From Trochalopteron elliotii (Eukaryota; Chordata; Aves; Passeriformes; Leiothrichidae), in the NCBI GenBank assembly GCA_024734555.1, contig JANPWX010000009.1, positions 1,080,586 through 1,144,585 on the forward strand: DNA of 64,000 nt, written 5' to 3'. Below, in pieces: positions 13,101 to 28,100 of this stretch. Below the pieces are notes generated by a model. That model was not told the DNA's origin and did not search any database. It saw only the letters and a list, made by a program, of their open reading frames with translations. Made by a program: the position numbers and the translations under genes. Position 1 is the stretch's first letter. Each line of letters starts with the position of its first letter.

Positions 13101-16100
13101 CATTTTCTTTGCTTGAAATGGAGATATTTGTCTTACCTTGGCTACAGTTGTGATGTCATTAAACTGTGTTTTTAGTTCCTCTTGAGCTGCATCTCCAAAG
13201 GAATTATCCCCTGTTTTTTCATACAGTTCCACAGCTTTTTCAATGAGTTGCTGTAAATCACCTGAGTGATCCTCTATCTCAGAAACAATAGCCTGGAAAT
13301 GGTCCAGCTGAGCAAACTTCTCCTTCAGACCAATCTGTGGTTCTAAAGGCTGTTCCACTTTGTGATCCAAATTCTCTAACCAATGTTCCAGCTGGTTTTT
13401 CCTTTCCAGATAGTCATTCCACTGGCTAATGACAGAATCTAGGCAGCTTACATTAAAAGAAGCAAAGTGAAGATAAGAATTCTTAAATGGTTTGGAAAAA
13501 AAACCAAAACAAAATGAGGCTGCTTATACCTTAATTGTTACACTGTCTGTAGCCATGCACAATAGGTTTAGAATACATCTTTTTCTCCATCTTACTTTTG
13601 TTTCCTGCATCAACTTGCATCCAAGTTATTTTAGAATTCCTGTGGCTTTTGGGCCCCTTTGTACAACCAACATTGCTGCTTCCCTATTACAGGTTACATG
13701 AGCAATCTATCTGCCTCAGACTAATGAAAAGAACATTTCAGTGTCTGTTCAGCAAAGTAAAATATGGAATATTGCTGGAGTTCTGTATGATCAGAGTAAT
13801 AAAATATGCACCAGCCTATGAAATTACTGTCAGTTAAAAGATATTCTGGCAAGTTTTGAAAGAACAAACCCATTATCTACAAACTCATTTACAATTTATA
13901 AGAAGCATTCCCTTCAGTTATATATTGCTTTTCCTAGTAGATCACCATACTTCTCCGGAATTCAAGTTGAGGAATGTAATTTTCATTTCACTGGGCTTAC
14001 AGATAGACAAGGGTGTGGTAAGAATTTCACTCAAAACGTTATGGTCTAACCTAATCTAAATAATATTTTATGATAAAAATTGTGTGAATTTTGAGAGACA
14101 TCACAAAGACAGCCTACTACAATTTTTTACATACAATTCCATTACAATTTTGGTGCAACTAAAAAACTGGCACTACTTTCAGTTATTATGTTTTAAGAAA
14201 AATGTAGACAAGTGATGGCCTTTAATTTCTTGAATAAGAAACAGGTATGATAGAGTCCCAGAAATTCCACAGAGAAACTGAGAAATATCAGTCTGTCTAG
14301 AACAGATGGAGGCTTTCAGATATACAAAATTATCTCATACAAGCAATAAGAAAAAACTTTCCATTTCCACACAGGCCAAGATGAGATGAAATCAGCTTAA
14401 TATGCAAGAAAGATCATTTGGAGTTGATATTAACATTTTTTTTTAAATTAAAAAAACAATGAAAAACAGAATTAAGAAACCTTCCCTGGGTTATGTATGG
14501 AGAAGGTAGATAAATACCTGTCACATATTCTTGGTCCTGCCCAAGAACAGGCTCAAAAGCTCAGAAAGTGCTTTCTAGATTTTTGTCTGTATGACTTTGT
14601 ATGATTTTTATTAATTTCTTATTTAATGTGAAGTACCATCTCATATGAAATTTGATTCATCTGATAGGGTCAAGTCATCTTTTTTTACAGAAGGGTGTAT
14701 TTTTTCCAGGCAATTTTGATTCTCTCTGATAATACAAATTTCCCCTCACATACCAGTAATGAACGAATGTACTCCTACCTGCTTTAAGGTACCGCTCTCT
14801 GTAAGCAAAGATGGCAGGGCCTGACCTGTGTTTTCCAGGGATTCTTACCTCTGCCAGTTCACTGAGGTACTGATGATGTCGTTCCATACATCCTTCAGTG
14901 TCTGAAGCTCAGTTTGTATCACTTTTTGTCCTTCCTCATTGCTGCTTTTAAGTGCCTGTTCTCCTTTGCCAATGGCCATGTTCAGCTTAACCTCACCGTC
15001 ACCTTTGAGTAAGAGGATCTCCTGTGAGGCAGAACAGGTCAAAATATCAAATGTAGCCTGATGAGAAATGAGACCTGTTATTCTTTCAACAGTGAACACC
15101 ATCTTCTCTGAGCTCATCCTTCCTTAACAGTCCTATTCAGTAGGAATTCCTAGGCACCTTTTCTTCTAAGGGCCCTTACCTTGCTTTGATCCAGCAGTTT
15201 TTCCCACAGCTATACAGGTTTTTCACTGCATTGATCAACCTAAAATACTGCTCACATTGCAGCAGATACTGAGTAGGTCAAGCACTGCACAGTAAGACAG
15301 CACCTCATAGCTACAAGAAACCTCAGGAGAGCCCATGTCAGATCTCCTAATGACATTCCTTTTAGATGTTTATCTAACTTCTTCCTGAAGACCTGCTGTG
15401 ATAGACACACCACCGCCATGACAGAGACTCTGCCAATTATTCCGAGGCCTCCTCTCTATTAGAAAGCTTTCTGGGACCTAAATACACATTTTCATAGTTC
15501 ATTATTTCTTATGAAATGCAATACCTGACATCTGTTTCCATTAAACTTTGTCCTGTTTTTTCCTACTTCCCATCCCAATTTGTCACGACCACCTTAAATT
15601 CTGATCCTCTTCATCATAACCACAGAGAAAATAAAATATAAAAATATACCTTTCCCACTGATGTGGCCCACACTCAATATTAATCTTGATGTGTAATATC
15701 TATGTGTATTCTTCTTTACCTGAATTTGTGTCAATCGTCTTTCCAGGGTGGATTTGCTTCCAAGAGTGCTCTGTGATGATGTCAGTTTATCTTGAACCTC
15801 TTTCACCCATGACCACATACTCTGCAATGCCTCCTCAAAAGTGAGATGCTCTTGGAGTGCAAGCTGACATGTCCTCAGCTTCTCCTTGACATTTTTGACC
15901 ATGTTTTGATAATTGGTGAGATGTTGAGAAGCCAGACGTACTTCTCTCCCTGCACCATGGCCTTCTTCATTTAAAGTCTGTGCCATTTGGGAGAGCCGGT
16001 CAAAAGAGTCCCTGAAAGAAAATAATGAGACTAAAAGTTTCAGAAAGCAAGAAGTATTATAGCCGCTGCCAGAGGCTATGAAGGCTACTGACGTAACACC

Positions 16101-19100
16101 TACTCCACTAGTGGCAAGAGTTCACAGTTAATTGAAAAAATTAGTTGGGAAAGACTGAAAGAATATAAGCAGCATGTACCAATTAACATCTTTTCCTGTG
16201 CGCAGTGCCATTTCTTGCAGAATCTTGATGCTCAGAATGATCACACTGAAATCTTTGTGTCAAACATTTAAATTAACAGCTACCTTGGTTTTCTTTTCAG
16301 CAGTCAAAATTTCCATTTCTATGTGAACTGCTACCCTTTTGTACCTGCTAAAGCTTCTCAGAAGTTCATAATCTTGGACAGGTAGGAAGGCATGATGGAA
16401 AGGTCATTGGTCCAGGATTAGACAATGACTCAGATTCAATATAAGGGTCAGTAAAAAGGATTAAAACTGGATTTATACAGCCTCAGTTAATCTCAATCTA
16501 CTTGATCACCCTATCTGATACATGATGACTACAGGGAATTTATATCAGACCAAAATGTTTTGCATCAGTCTCAAAGCCATGGGGAGTGACCCAATGTTTC
16601 TTTTTAGGATGCTGTGAGACTTGGACAACTGACAACTATTTTTTTTTCTACCTTCACCTACCCAATAATAAAAAGAGAATTTGAAAAATATCTCTGTGTA
16701 CTCAAAATGGCAATTACTTAATCATCTACTGGCTAAGTCTGAATTTTAGAAAGACTTCACTGCTAATGTGGATGCTTTTTGAGCTCTTTTATAAGCCAAG
16801 CTGTATGGGGAAGGGGATTCTGCTAACCTGGTTGGATTGTTGAATGTTACAGGACAGAAAGAAAATTTTAAAATGGACATAATGATAAATGTAATTTTCA
16901 CTATTGCTTTTAAAAGCAATATTTTAAACTTTTATTTTTAAAAGTTGTATTTTTCAGTTTCAATTTATTGATGAAGTATGATAATTTATCAAGAGCAAAT
17001 ATTTGATTTGGTTGAAATTCATTAGAACTTGAAACATCTGGATTCAGCCTCTTTTCACAGAGAATTTTCCAACTCATTCCTCTAGCTTTCAAAAACACAC
17101 TTTACCCCAGCAGTTTAATTTTACTTCTGCCCTAGTAGAGAAAAAAGTGAGAGTATTTTAGAAAATGTATTTTCAATATACCTTGAACTCAGCAACTCTT
17201 CCAGGAACTTTTCCACTTTTTGCACCTCCTTTTTCTTCTCAGAAACAAGCTGTTTGTTCTCTCCTAATGCTTCTGTGTTTATTCTTTCTTCCATGTCATG
17301 CATCCACAGGGCAAGCTTCTTATACTGATCTTCAAAGCTACAGAGCAGATAAATACTCCCTTAAAAATTACTTCTCAAGTGGAGTAAAGTTGGAAGAAGT
17401 TAATATCCACAAGATGTTAATATCCACAATTTCATGCTTTGAGAATAAGAGTCGTACACAAAACATAATTCCACACTGACTACTAGTCTAAAAATATTCA
17501 GCAACTCTCTAAAAATGTTCAGGAAAATCATGGGAACTACAGGGAGACCATAAGCCTCCAAAATTTAAAGTGACAGTACTTCTATTTATTACTAGATTCA
17601 ATAAGAGGAGAAAAAAAGAAAGCTTTTTTCAAATTCTTACAATAATTTAGACTAAGAACAAACAATGGGTAAAAGTGAGGGGGTTTTTTGTCAGCATTAT
17701 GTGTAGAACACCTGAAGTGTTGTGCTTTCAGTTTCTTCTGCAGAAGAGAACTGGAATCTTGAGTGCTCAAAACTTGGCAAAACAAGTTCTGGCCATAAGT
17801 TTGAAAACTTTTCCTTACATGCAGGCACACCATCTCATACTGTTGTTTACCCATTACTGCCACACTTAACTTTTCTTTCAATTAGCAACAGTTTTGAATC
17901 TGGATGGATCTGAAAGTATTTCACTTCCCAGAATTCCAGCTCTAAGCAGCAATTTAAGGGTGTTTTCTTTTTGGCTCCTTAGGAAATATGTCCATTTGGA
18001 ATGGGACAGAACAGGCACATGCTGTGTAAAATGCATACTATCTTCAAACCCCAGGGCAGAAATGAACTTCATCGAATATTTTCCATCCAGAAAATGGCAT
18101 TTAAATTACTGGAATCCCAACTGCTGATTTGGAGTTTCATAAGCTACAGAACTGCATATATGATGCTGACCTTCTATTCTATAACCCTTGGAGCATGACC
18201 TGTTGCTTTGTTTTGTCAGTGAACCTCAATTTCTCTTAAATTTTTCCAAAGGAAAAAGCAAACATGAGTAGATCAAGTGGAAATAATTTTGTATTTTGCC
18301 TTGCACTTTGGAAGCCAGAAAATTTTATGCAGTTCACAACTTATTTGTGACTGCTAGTTACTCACCTTCCCAGGTGTGATGCACAATCTTCCAGGGCCTT
18401 CTTGTCATTCAGACACTGGTTGAGGAATTCCTGGAAGTTCTGGTTAGACTTTGCTATTTGCTCCTGAATATGGCTCACAACTGGTTTGGGTAAACAGCCA
18501 TATAAACTTTCTCCTTCCTTGCAGGCAGCATCTAATTTGTTCTGTCCTTCACTAATAGAATCCAGCACACCCTGTGCAATGAAAGGACATCGTTTAAAAA
18601 GATTAACATAAGATTTTTATAACATAAGATGTGATAATTAAAGATAAGCAATTTTTCTATGAGGAGTGGTCAGATTTCTCCAAGAAGATAAGAGCTATGT
18701 CTAGCTATTAAAAAAATTTCTAAGCAGATAGTTCAAATAAAATTTTATTAACTGGTGCTACAATTCACAGAACTCAATTTTTTTATTTGATTCCAAGGTA
18801 GTCATGGCTTTTTCTGAATAGTTTAATAATCTCTTGTAGATGTTACACATTTCAGGAATTAGGGCTGTTTACAACAGGTGTCTGCTACTTATGTGCTGTC
18901 TCATGAAAAGTATATACGTTCAAGCTTTGACATACCAGTGTTAATCTGAAATGTTGAATAAGTAAAATGTTATAAAAAAATAGAAAAAGAAAGGGAAAGA
19001 AAGCAAAAAGGAAAAAAAAATCAGAAACAAGAATAGTATATTTACACATAAACCTTCCAGAAATTAAATTCCAATCTCTCAGAACAGGAATCACAGTTTC

Positions 19101-22100
19101 CACTGTATTGCCTCTACAGTACATACTGCTGCCTTGAACCATTCTTATATTATCTTTTTAAAAACAGAAGTGTGTTAGCATCTACAAATTATTTTAGAGA
19201 CACAATTGGTTCCTATACTAAATTGCTAATTACTGGTTGTTTTAATTTAATTTGTCCACTATACCTGCAAGTCATGTAGCTTTGCCTCTATGGCTTTGCT
19301 GTCCCCAGACCTGTCAGATGATTCTTTAACTGCAGCCTTCACACCAGAAAACCATTCCTGGAATTCTTGCATAGAGTCTTATTTAATAAAAAAGCATAGA
19401 AAAGAGAATTTTTTTTTTAGATCCAGAATTATCCACAATATTATACAGCTGTTTTAAACAAGTCTTTTATCCTTCAGGAGCAGTGTGTAAAAGCTAACAG
19501 AGTAAGTCTAATTGTCTTCAACAACCTTGGGAGAAGGCTTAATTTCACAAGAAACTAGATGTTTCCACTGTAAACATCCAAATTTGGACAGTTTTACTAG
19601 GTTGCCCTTGACAGTCAATTTCAGTTTATGATGTGTCCCAATTTTATACTAGATGACACTTAAATCAGTATCTTAATAAATAAGATCAAAAGTTGCTTAC
19701 TTTTCTCCATTGACTATCCAGGGAGCCCAGAAAATACTTCAGATGGGTACTTTTACATTATAAACACTTCCATTTGCTTATATACCTCTCTTTATTGCAA
19801 ATAAACAAAGCATATTTATGCAATAGAGGTCAATACTAATAGTGAGGAAAGGTGCATTTTCATGCATCTTACATGGTTAGAGTTGAATATGTAAAATGCT
19901 TTGTTTTGCAGCAGTTATCCAATGAGCATTTGGTTAACAGGACTTTTTGAGAGGCTCCATATGAAAACAAAGTTGTAACTGCAAGTGAGGTCACTGGAAA
20001 CTGGCAGGCTCCAGGATGACTCATGGCTGTGGGCTAACGGCTCACTCCTATTAACCAGCCTGAGGACTCACAGAGGAAATGTTTTTCCAAGGACTCCTGC
20101 ATCCTGGCCTGTGTTCTGGAACAGAGAAGAGTCACAGCTTCATACTTCTTTATTAACAAAGTGACAGTGCCACCAAGAGCTTCCAGCTCCACCGAAGGGT
20201 ATTTGCGACAGAGGCTGTTGAGGGTCTCCTGGGTTGAGTCAATGCTGCTTTGCTGAAGCTGAAGGTCCTTCTGTGTTTCCTGAAAATAAAGTTACAACAT
20301 AAATATGGGATTTAGAAAGAAACAAAAGAACTGTCTTCTTCTCAAGCATTCCTATTCCTCCCATATGTTCTTTCCTCTTGTACTCTATAAGTCATCCCAG
20401 ACACAATGAAGGGAAGAGGCATGGGATCGTGTTTCCTGAATTTTCCAAGCGAGATGAATCCCTGAAACTAGAGAGCCATCATAGAAATATGAAAAATGCT
20501 GTTTCTCATGATTTATTACTCTTATAGAAATAAATAGATTTCAAGACATATTGAACAGAAATAGATATTTTCAGCAAAGTCTGAATGCACATGTGGGATG
20601 CAATATGACACTGGTATTTGGCAGGACTTCTGAATGAGAAACATTTTCTGAAAATTAAATGTGAATTGGCTAGTATATCAGTATTAACTGTGCTCACAGT
20701 TAAATACCTCCATGTGGTTTGTCATGTTATGATGTGCATAACTGCATGCAGTCAAGAGAGCACTTGTATGTAGAAAAAAGAACTGCTATATGTGATGACT
20801 GAGGAGGACTTTTGAAGTACAAGTTTGTCTTAAATTTAGACCAGTGTCTTTTACTGTGATGTGCTATGAGCTCATAACTTTTTGCAAGGGAGTCAATGCA
20901 CTTGCAAACATGATGGAGTAATGACCAAGGAGTTCAGTGTAACTCTGTGTTCTTGCCACAACAAAGATCGTAATATTCATTAAAATTTTCTAAAAAGTTT
21001 CTATAAAGTTAATAAATCAGAACTGTTGTTAATTGATGCAACTTCCTAAAAATTATCACTGTATTATTTGCTAATATTCTATCAGCTCTGCAGGAGATAT
21101 GCATTTTTTATCAAAGGAAAATCAAGTATAAAGCTCAGAAAAAAAAAATCCCCAAAGATCAATGCATAAGGAAAAGTATAATAATTTTCTTCAACACTGA
21201 CCTTTAGTTTATTTAGAGCTTCAGGATCCAGGTTACGTGCACAGCTTAACAGTGTTTCCTCCACTTGAGTTAGCCAGTCTGTCATCTGACCAATCAGCTT
21301 CTGTAACTGCATCTTCTGAGTGCTGAAATCTTTCAGCGTCTCTTTTGCTGTCTCTGATATTTCTTTGGCATGTTCCAACTTCTGCCTCAAATCTGATTCT
21401 ATAAACTAAAACCAAAATGTTATGTATTAAGGCATTTAATAATAGAAATGTTTATTAGGGTAAATGCTTATTGGCAAAATGGAAGGTAGGAACGTGGCAT
21501 ATGTACAATGATAATTTTGCTCTCTTTACAGCTTTAACTGGAGATACTTACATACCTACAAAATGACAACCATTCAGGATTCAGTCTTAGATATACAGTA
21601 ATCCAAAGACGGGATACTAACTTATAAAAAGCCAGACTGCAAATTATTGCAGTTATTATCTATTTCTAAAAAATTAAACAGTTGATCTTTTCCCTTTACT
21701 AATTTGCCATATATAAAAAACATGACCTACACTCAAATAGCTCGATAAAAAAGCAATATCAACTGGGGAGTGAGCCTTAAGAGCACTGAGGCTTAAAGTA
21801 TCTCACTGTAAGGCAGGTGAAAATTGAAGACAGTACAAAAAATAAGCTAGTACCTTGCCCCTTAACGTGTTCAAAGACAGGGATACACAAAATTACAGTA
21901 GATATTAGCTCAGCATGTATCACTTATAGAAGTAAATCGAATCAGTCATAACATGGTACTACATATAAATCAGAATGCTTTAGGTTAAAAGGGAACTTTG
22001 TAGATTCCTTAGTCCAAGTTCTCAGCCAAGGCAGGGTCACCTACAGCAGGTGACACAGAAACACATCCAGGTTGGATATTTCCTTTTCCAGAGAGGGAGA

Positions 22101-25100
22101 CTCCCTAGGCAGCCTGTTCCAAAACGTGGGCAAGGCTTGAGTGTTATATTAACTTGCTTTAAAACCTGATATATATCAAGATAGATCCCTGCCCATGGAA
22201 ATTGCAGAAGTCAGCTTATTTTTTAAAATTTCTGACATTAGGTTAATAATCTCAAATAACAATTTCTGTTTGAAATCAAACTGCCAAAATAGTCATACTT
22301 GGATTTTGTGACTGCCCTAGAACATAGAAATAAGTATCTGGCCAAAAGTTCAACAGCTCACCTTTGTGTTCATTGTTTCATGTTTTTCTTGTAAGAACTA
22401 GTTCAGGGCCCTTATTCTAGTCCACTAAAGAATACTTTTTGGGTAACAAAGCAAATGAACATATTTTACTACCATATAATCCTTTCAAGGAAACAAACTG
22501 TGCATACACTCACGTATGATGTGGCTTTATGTTGTGCAGTGTAGAGAATATCTGTAGTCTCATATCTCAACAACTACATTATAAACTATTTATTCTATTT
22601 TGATTTATTAAAAAATACTTCTACAACCCTAATGTTCACTTACTTTATGACATACTGTTTATACAAAAAAAATCAAGGTTACCTAGAGAAATATGAACAA
22701 AGAATAGTCTACATGCTACATCTGTCACCTTGAAAGAAAATGGTGGTGTAGGAAAGACAAAAACTTCAGAAGGAATGTTTTCTTAGTTGTTTGAGCACAA
22801 TCTGTGGTTACCAATGTCTTTATTTTACCTGGAGATCTGCAGGAGGCTCTTGACTATGGGTCAGTTCTTTGAGTTCTATAATGTTGGAACTAAGTTGCTC
22901 CAACTTCAGCTCTTTATTCTTGACTTCAGACTGTAAAACAGATGTGGTCAAAGTTTCATACCAACTACAAGAAGCTTTTAAACTTTCAGAAGGATGATCC
23001 ATCAATTTCAAAATTGAAAGAAAATGAAAACACAGTTTAGCAACCAGAGGGACAACACTGTTGTACTAATTTCATGCTCTAAAAATCTCCCATCTATTTT
23101 TCCTTATTAGAAACAGTTCAGAGAAATTTTCCCCTCCTTTAAAATAACCATACAAATTATTGGCATTTAAAATGCTATAAAAGCTTTTGTTCATTAAAAT
23201 TGGGAAAATAAAGATGAAAATGTCATTGTTTATTTGACTGGAAGTATCTACTAGGGGTTTTAGACTCTACTTAAAGACATGCACAGTGTACTACATGTGG
23301 TCTCTGATTTTTATTATAAACAAGTGAGGTATTGATAAAAAATTAGACATAGAAATACATTTTAACCTTATGAGGGATTAAAAAATACTGATATATATAC
23401 ACTAACATATATGGACCTTGTATTTATAGATCCAAGTTATAAAAAAATTTGTTAATTAAAAATATACTATCAAAGTGAAAGCAAAAAAATCATAATTTGC
23501 AGTTCCGAAGTACCAGTATCCTATTTTTGCTCAAATTTTCTTTTCTAAAAATTTCAAACAGGTTATTCCAATTGAAAGATTGCCCAGTGGATTGCAGGAT
23601 TAAACTGCCAAATTTAACATCTGCTCTGAATGCCCAGAAGAATAGTCAGGGAGTATTTTGTTCTAGAGAGGATATAATATTAGGTGGTCAGTCAAGAGAC
23701 TGACCACTGATTTGGGCCACAGAAGGTAAACTGATTGTTTCTGTCCATGCTCATCTATTTCTGATTGCTGGAAGGGCAGAACCCTGCTGTCACTGAACTC
23801 CTCTTCCTCTTGCCTTTGCAAAACAAAGTCCAAATAAAAGGTATTATGCATTCTGTGACTGTAAATGCACACACAGTGGTCACATCTGCTATTTTGGCCC
23901 TCCTGCATATCAAGTATACTGGTGGTTTGGGCAGTCTGCTTTTACTCCAAATCGGTTTTAACAGCAATGAGTTTGGGTGGTTTGATTGATACATAAGGCA
24001 TTTGATAAAAATTAACCTTGAGTAAAATACTGATTTATCAATGTTTATATTCTATCATAATACTTGAATATGTTTACTGTGCATCTTCTTAAGGACATAA
24101 TTAATTCCAAATTAAGTAGAATATGGCTCAATCTGTGATTAATCTGATGTGTATTTTAAGCCAATAGAGACAGGATGCATCCTGAACCAATGCTAGATTT
24201 CTAAAAGAGTTTAATGTTATCCAGAAAAAAATAAATCATAATCTAACTGAAATTGTCAGAACCTGACATTAAAATTTGCCTTCCAGTCCAGCATATCTCT
24301 TTTATTGTTTGGAGAACCTAATTTCCGGGATGAGGTTTTAGTAACTACTTTTTTTGCTAAACTTTAGCTGAAGTTGTCTAAAATTTCCACTGTTTTTTAC
24401 TGGAACAGAATTCAGTCTAGAAATGAATATAACTGCAAGAGCCAAAATAATTTTGGAGCTTAGATTTAGTGAGATGTGCCATTCTTTATTCTGTCAGGTG
24501 CTAACACCTTCAAATGAAAAGGACAGGAATGCTTTTAGATAGCTATTGGCTTAGGGTACCACAACTTGAACAGAGGACACAAAAGTCTGTAACAGCCCAG
24601 CCTTCTCTCTGTGCTGGGTATCACTTCACATTTTGATCCATAACATTTTTATCAAGGATTTGTGGGTAAGAACCTGGAAATCTTTCAGGAGGACCTCCAT
24701 TCTCTGACTGTTGCTGAAGTTGTTGATGCCTTCATTCAGTTGAGAAATGCACTTATTACACCATCCATCTAATTCATCTCCAGTTTTCAGGATGTCATCC
24801 CATAGAGACACGCTTACACTCAGTCGGTCAATGTTATCATCAAGTTTTTCAGACACCTTTTAGGAAAGAAGAATATATCAATACCATTCATAAACTAATT
24901 TTAGACTTCTCTATTTTGCAGATGCTTATAAGACAAATGCATTAAAATAATTAATAAACCTGGGTAAAATAATTTTCTTGCATTTAGCTTGAAGTTATGA
25001 ATTCTAATTTCAATTTAGTTACCCAGATCATAAAATGAACACAAATCTTATGTGTCCCTTTCCAAATATTTGCATATTTTTTACTGGGAAAGAGGTTTAT

Positions 25101-28100
25101 GTTCAAATAAACTTTATTTTTCAAAAAAAACTACATTTGACTACATTTATCCTTCTTATTGTAAGGTAGGAATTTGCTACTAAAGCAGTATAAAAGTGAA
25201 AATATTAGGTAGAAATTCTTTACTGTGAGGGTGGTGAGACACTGGAACTATTTCCAGAGTCATTGCAGATGCATCCATGGAAATGTTGAAGGCCAGGTTG
25301 GATGGGGTTTTGAGCAACCTGGTCTAGTGAAAGATGCCCCTGCCCTGGCCACATGGGATTGGAACCACATCTTTAAGGTCCCTTCCAACCCAAACCAATC
25401 CATGATTCTGTAACTAGATTTTATGTTATGTTTCTCTTCTATAGTGCTGTTTTTCTCAACATATTCATATCTTCTGTGGTTTAGCTTAATGCAATTTACT
25501 TAAGTATACTAGTCCAATATACTTCAATAAAGTATTGCTGGTATGCACCAGGTGTGAATCCAACCCAAATTCATGCTTGGAACTGCACAGTGAACAAATT
25601 TACAGTAGTAGCATTCATACACTGCGGTAAGACATCATTTAAAATCTATCAAATTGATGTCACAACTTTGTGCACACAGTGGACATCAATTCCCTCTAAG
25701 ACTTTGAGTTCTACTTCCAAGTAAATTCTCTAAACAATTGTACTTTTAGATCCTAAGAAAAACAGAACTATTGTAAGCTTAGCCAAACCTAAAACCTGTA
25801 TTTGGCATATAAATACCAGATTCTTACATCTAGCCATTTGTCCACCATGGAGTTCATATCTGTTTTCAGTGCAGTGGAGTCGCAGTTATGCACTCTTTTC
25901 AGTTCTGCCAACAAATGTTTTCCTGTATTAGTGAAAGTATCCAGGTCTTTTTGTTTATCACTCAGATCGTTCTTGGCAGCTTCATGCTGTGAACATAAAT
26001 ATTTGCTTGTTTAATGAAGCCTTAAATAAAGAAATGAAATTCCAGTTCTCCAGGTACCCATTCCTAGCCCTGTGTTATGAATTTGTTAATCCTCATATCT
26101 AATATTTAACTACTCCATAAAATACAAAGCAACTGACATGGTTTTCTCATTAGCATAATCAAATAGGATAATTGTTCTTATAAATATAAAGTGCACAAGT
26201 AGCAGTAACAAATTTTAAACTTCTTCCACTTGGAAACAAGATATTTTCTGGACTTAAGGAAATTCCATTTTTGTAATTTGCCTTTCCATTCTTCATCATC
26301 AAATAATTTCTTTAGGAGTTATAGCAAGGTAAACAGAGGGTGTTGCAAATGAAATTTAGGATTAAAAATCCCATCACTACTAGACATTCTGGAAAATGAA
26401 AATACGGATGTGTTCTGAAAGGCACTGGACAAAATCTTCAGGGCTACTAAGTTTGCAACCCTGGGCATAGGGAAATCTTTAAAACATTGTCATTAAAAAG
26501 GTAAGATGCTGAGAATGGATCACAGTAGGAATCCTATGCTTTTTTCTACAGCAAGTACTAGAGAGCAGTACTAACAATAATCTACTAATCTGTATGCAGT
26601 ATGGCCAAAACACTCATTGCACTCAAACTTCTTCAGGCTTAGATATGGCCACTGCTGCAGCAGGAAACTCTGCTCAGCCCAAATCTCAAAGGAATAATGT
26701 GGAAGTTACATGAAATTCTTTTTCAGACTGGTGAGCTCTGATGTGGATTTTTTGTTCTTTTAAGATGTCTATTAGAAAGAGGCCATAAATACACAAAGTT
26801 TAGAATAAAGTTTATACAGATCTGATTGAAAGATTTTGAATCAAGAGCTCAATAGGCTTCCAAATTAAATTGCCCTCCAAAAAAACAGAAAGAATTTAAC
26901 TCAGAATGGTTTATCGTGGCAGGCTGATGGACAGCTGAATTTAGTATTTCTGAAATACAATCCAGTGAAATTAATACAATGCAGGGATCCAAATATCTTA
27001 TCTCTGCTCAATAGCTAGTATCAATATTATACACCATGGCAGAAGTCCTTTTAGGGAAAGAGACAGATATAAAAATTACACACATCAGAAATGTGTGCAA
27101 TTCATGTTTTTTTGTGGCCTCTTATCTACTCCAAAATTTACCCAATATAGGAAAACATTGAAATATGTTGACTAGAACTATCTTTTCATACTGTGGTAGG
27201 AACATACACTCAATATATTTAATGTAAGAGCTTTCCACTATTTTCCACTTATGCTTTCCATATATTAAAAATCTGCATTTCCATTAACAACAGATTAATA
27301 GATCTCACCAAAATGCAAAAAAGGGCATATGGCTTTCCTCATCATAATCAGTACAATTTAAACTCTGAATATTGGTGTGACAAGATTTGACAGTAAATTC
27401 AAAGAGCTTTAAACACAGCTCAAAGGCATCTTTAAAACAACAACAAAAAATCCATTTAATCAAAAAAATCATTAAAATTCATTGGAGAAAAATATATGTC
27501 ATTACCTTTGCTAATGTTCGCCTGACATCTTCATGATCCTTCCATATGGATTTGGTCACAGAAGCACTGTTAGCAGTGTCTATGACTTTCATCACTGTTG
27601 ACTTCAAGCTCTGATATTCCCTCATCAGATTGATCAGAACACAGGACTGCTCCTTTCTGTAATATGAAAAAGCTGTGTTAGTACCACTTGCTGTCATGTT
27701 TCCGAAGGATAAGACAACATGACATAGCAATTCACCATGGGAAAACCAGGATGCAATACTAAATATCAATTGGGAAGCCAAGGAAATATGGATCCTTTGG
27801 GTTTACAAATCACTGTCAATCCATCGCAAAACATCTTACTGAAGAGACATGAATATGAATTGCCATCTTACATATATCAGATACTAAAGCAACTGACTTC
27901 AGCAAAAGAAAGACTGAAACTGAAATTCAAGCTTCTCAGTTCCTCAGTTTAGCATATTTTTGACTGAAAACCACATTATAATAATTGTGTCACTCACAGC
28001 TCATTTTAAAAAAATAAACCCTGTATCTTTAAAATGGAGTGGTTTTTTGGGTAAAAAGAAGCAGAAATAAAGACTAAAGCAATGCATACTATTTTGTCTA

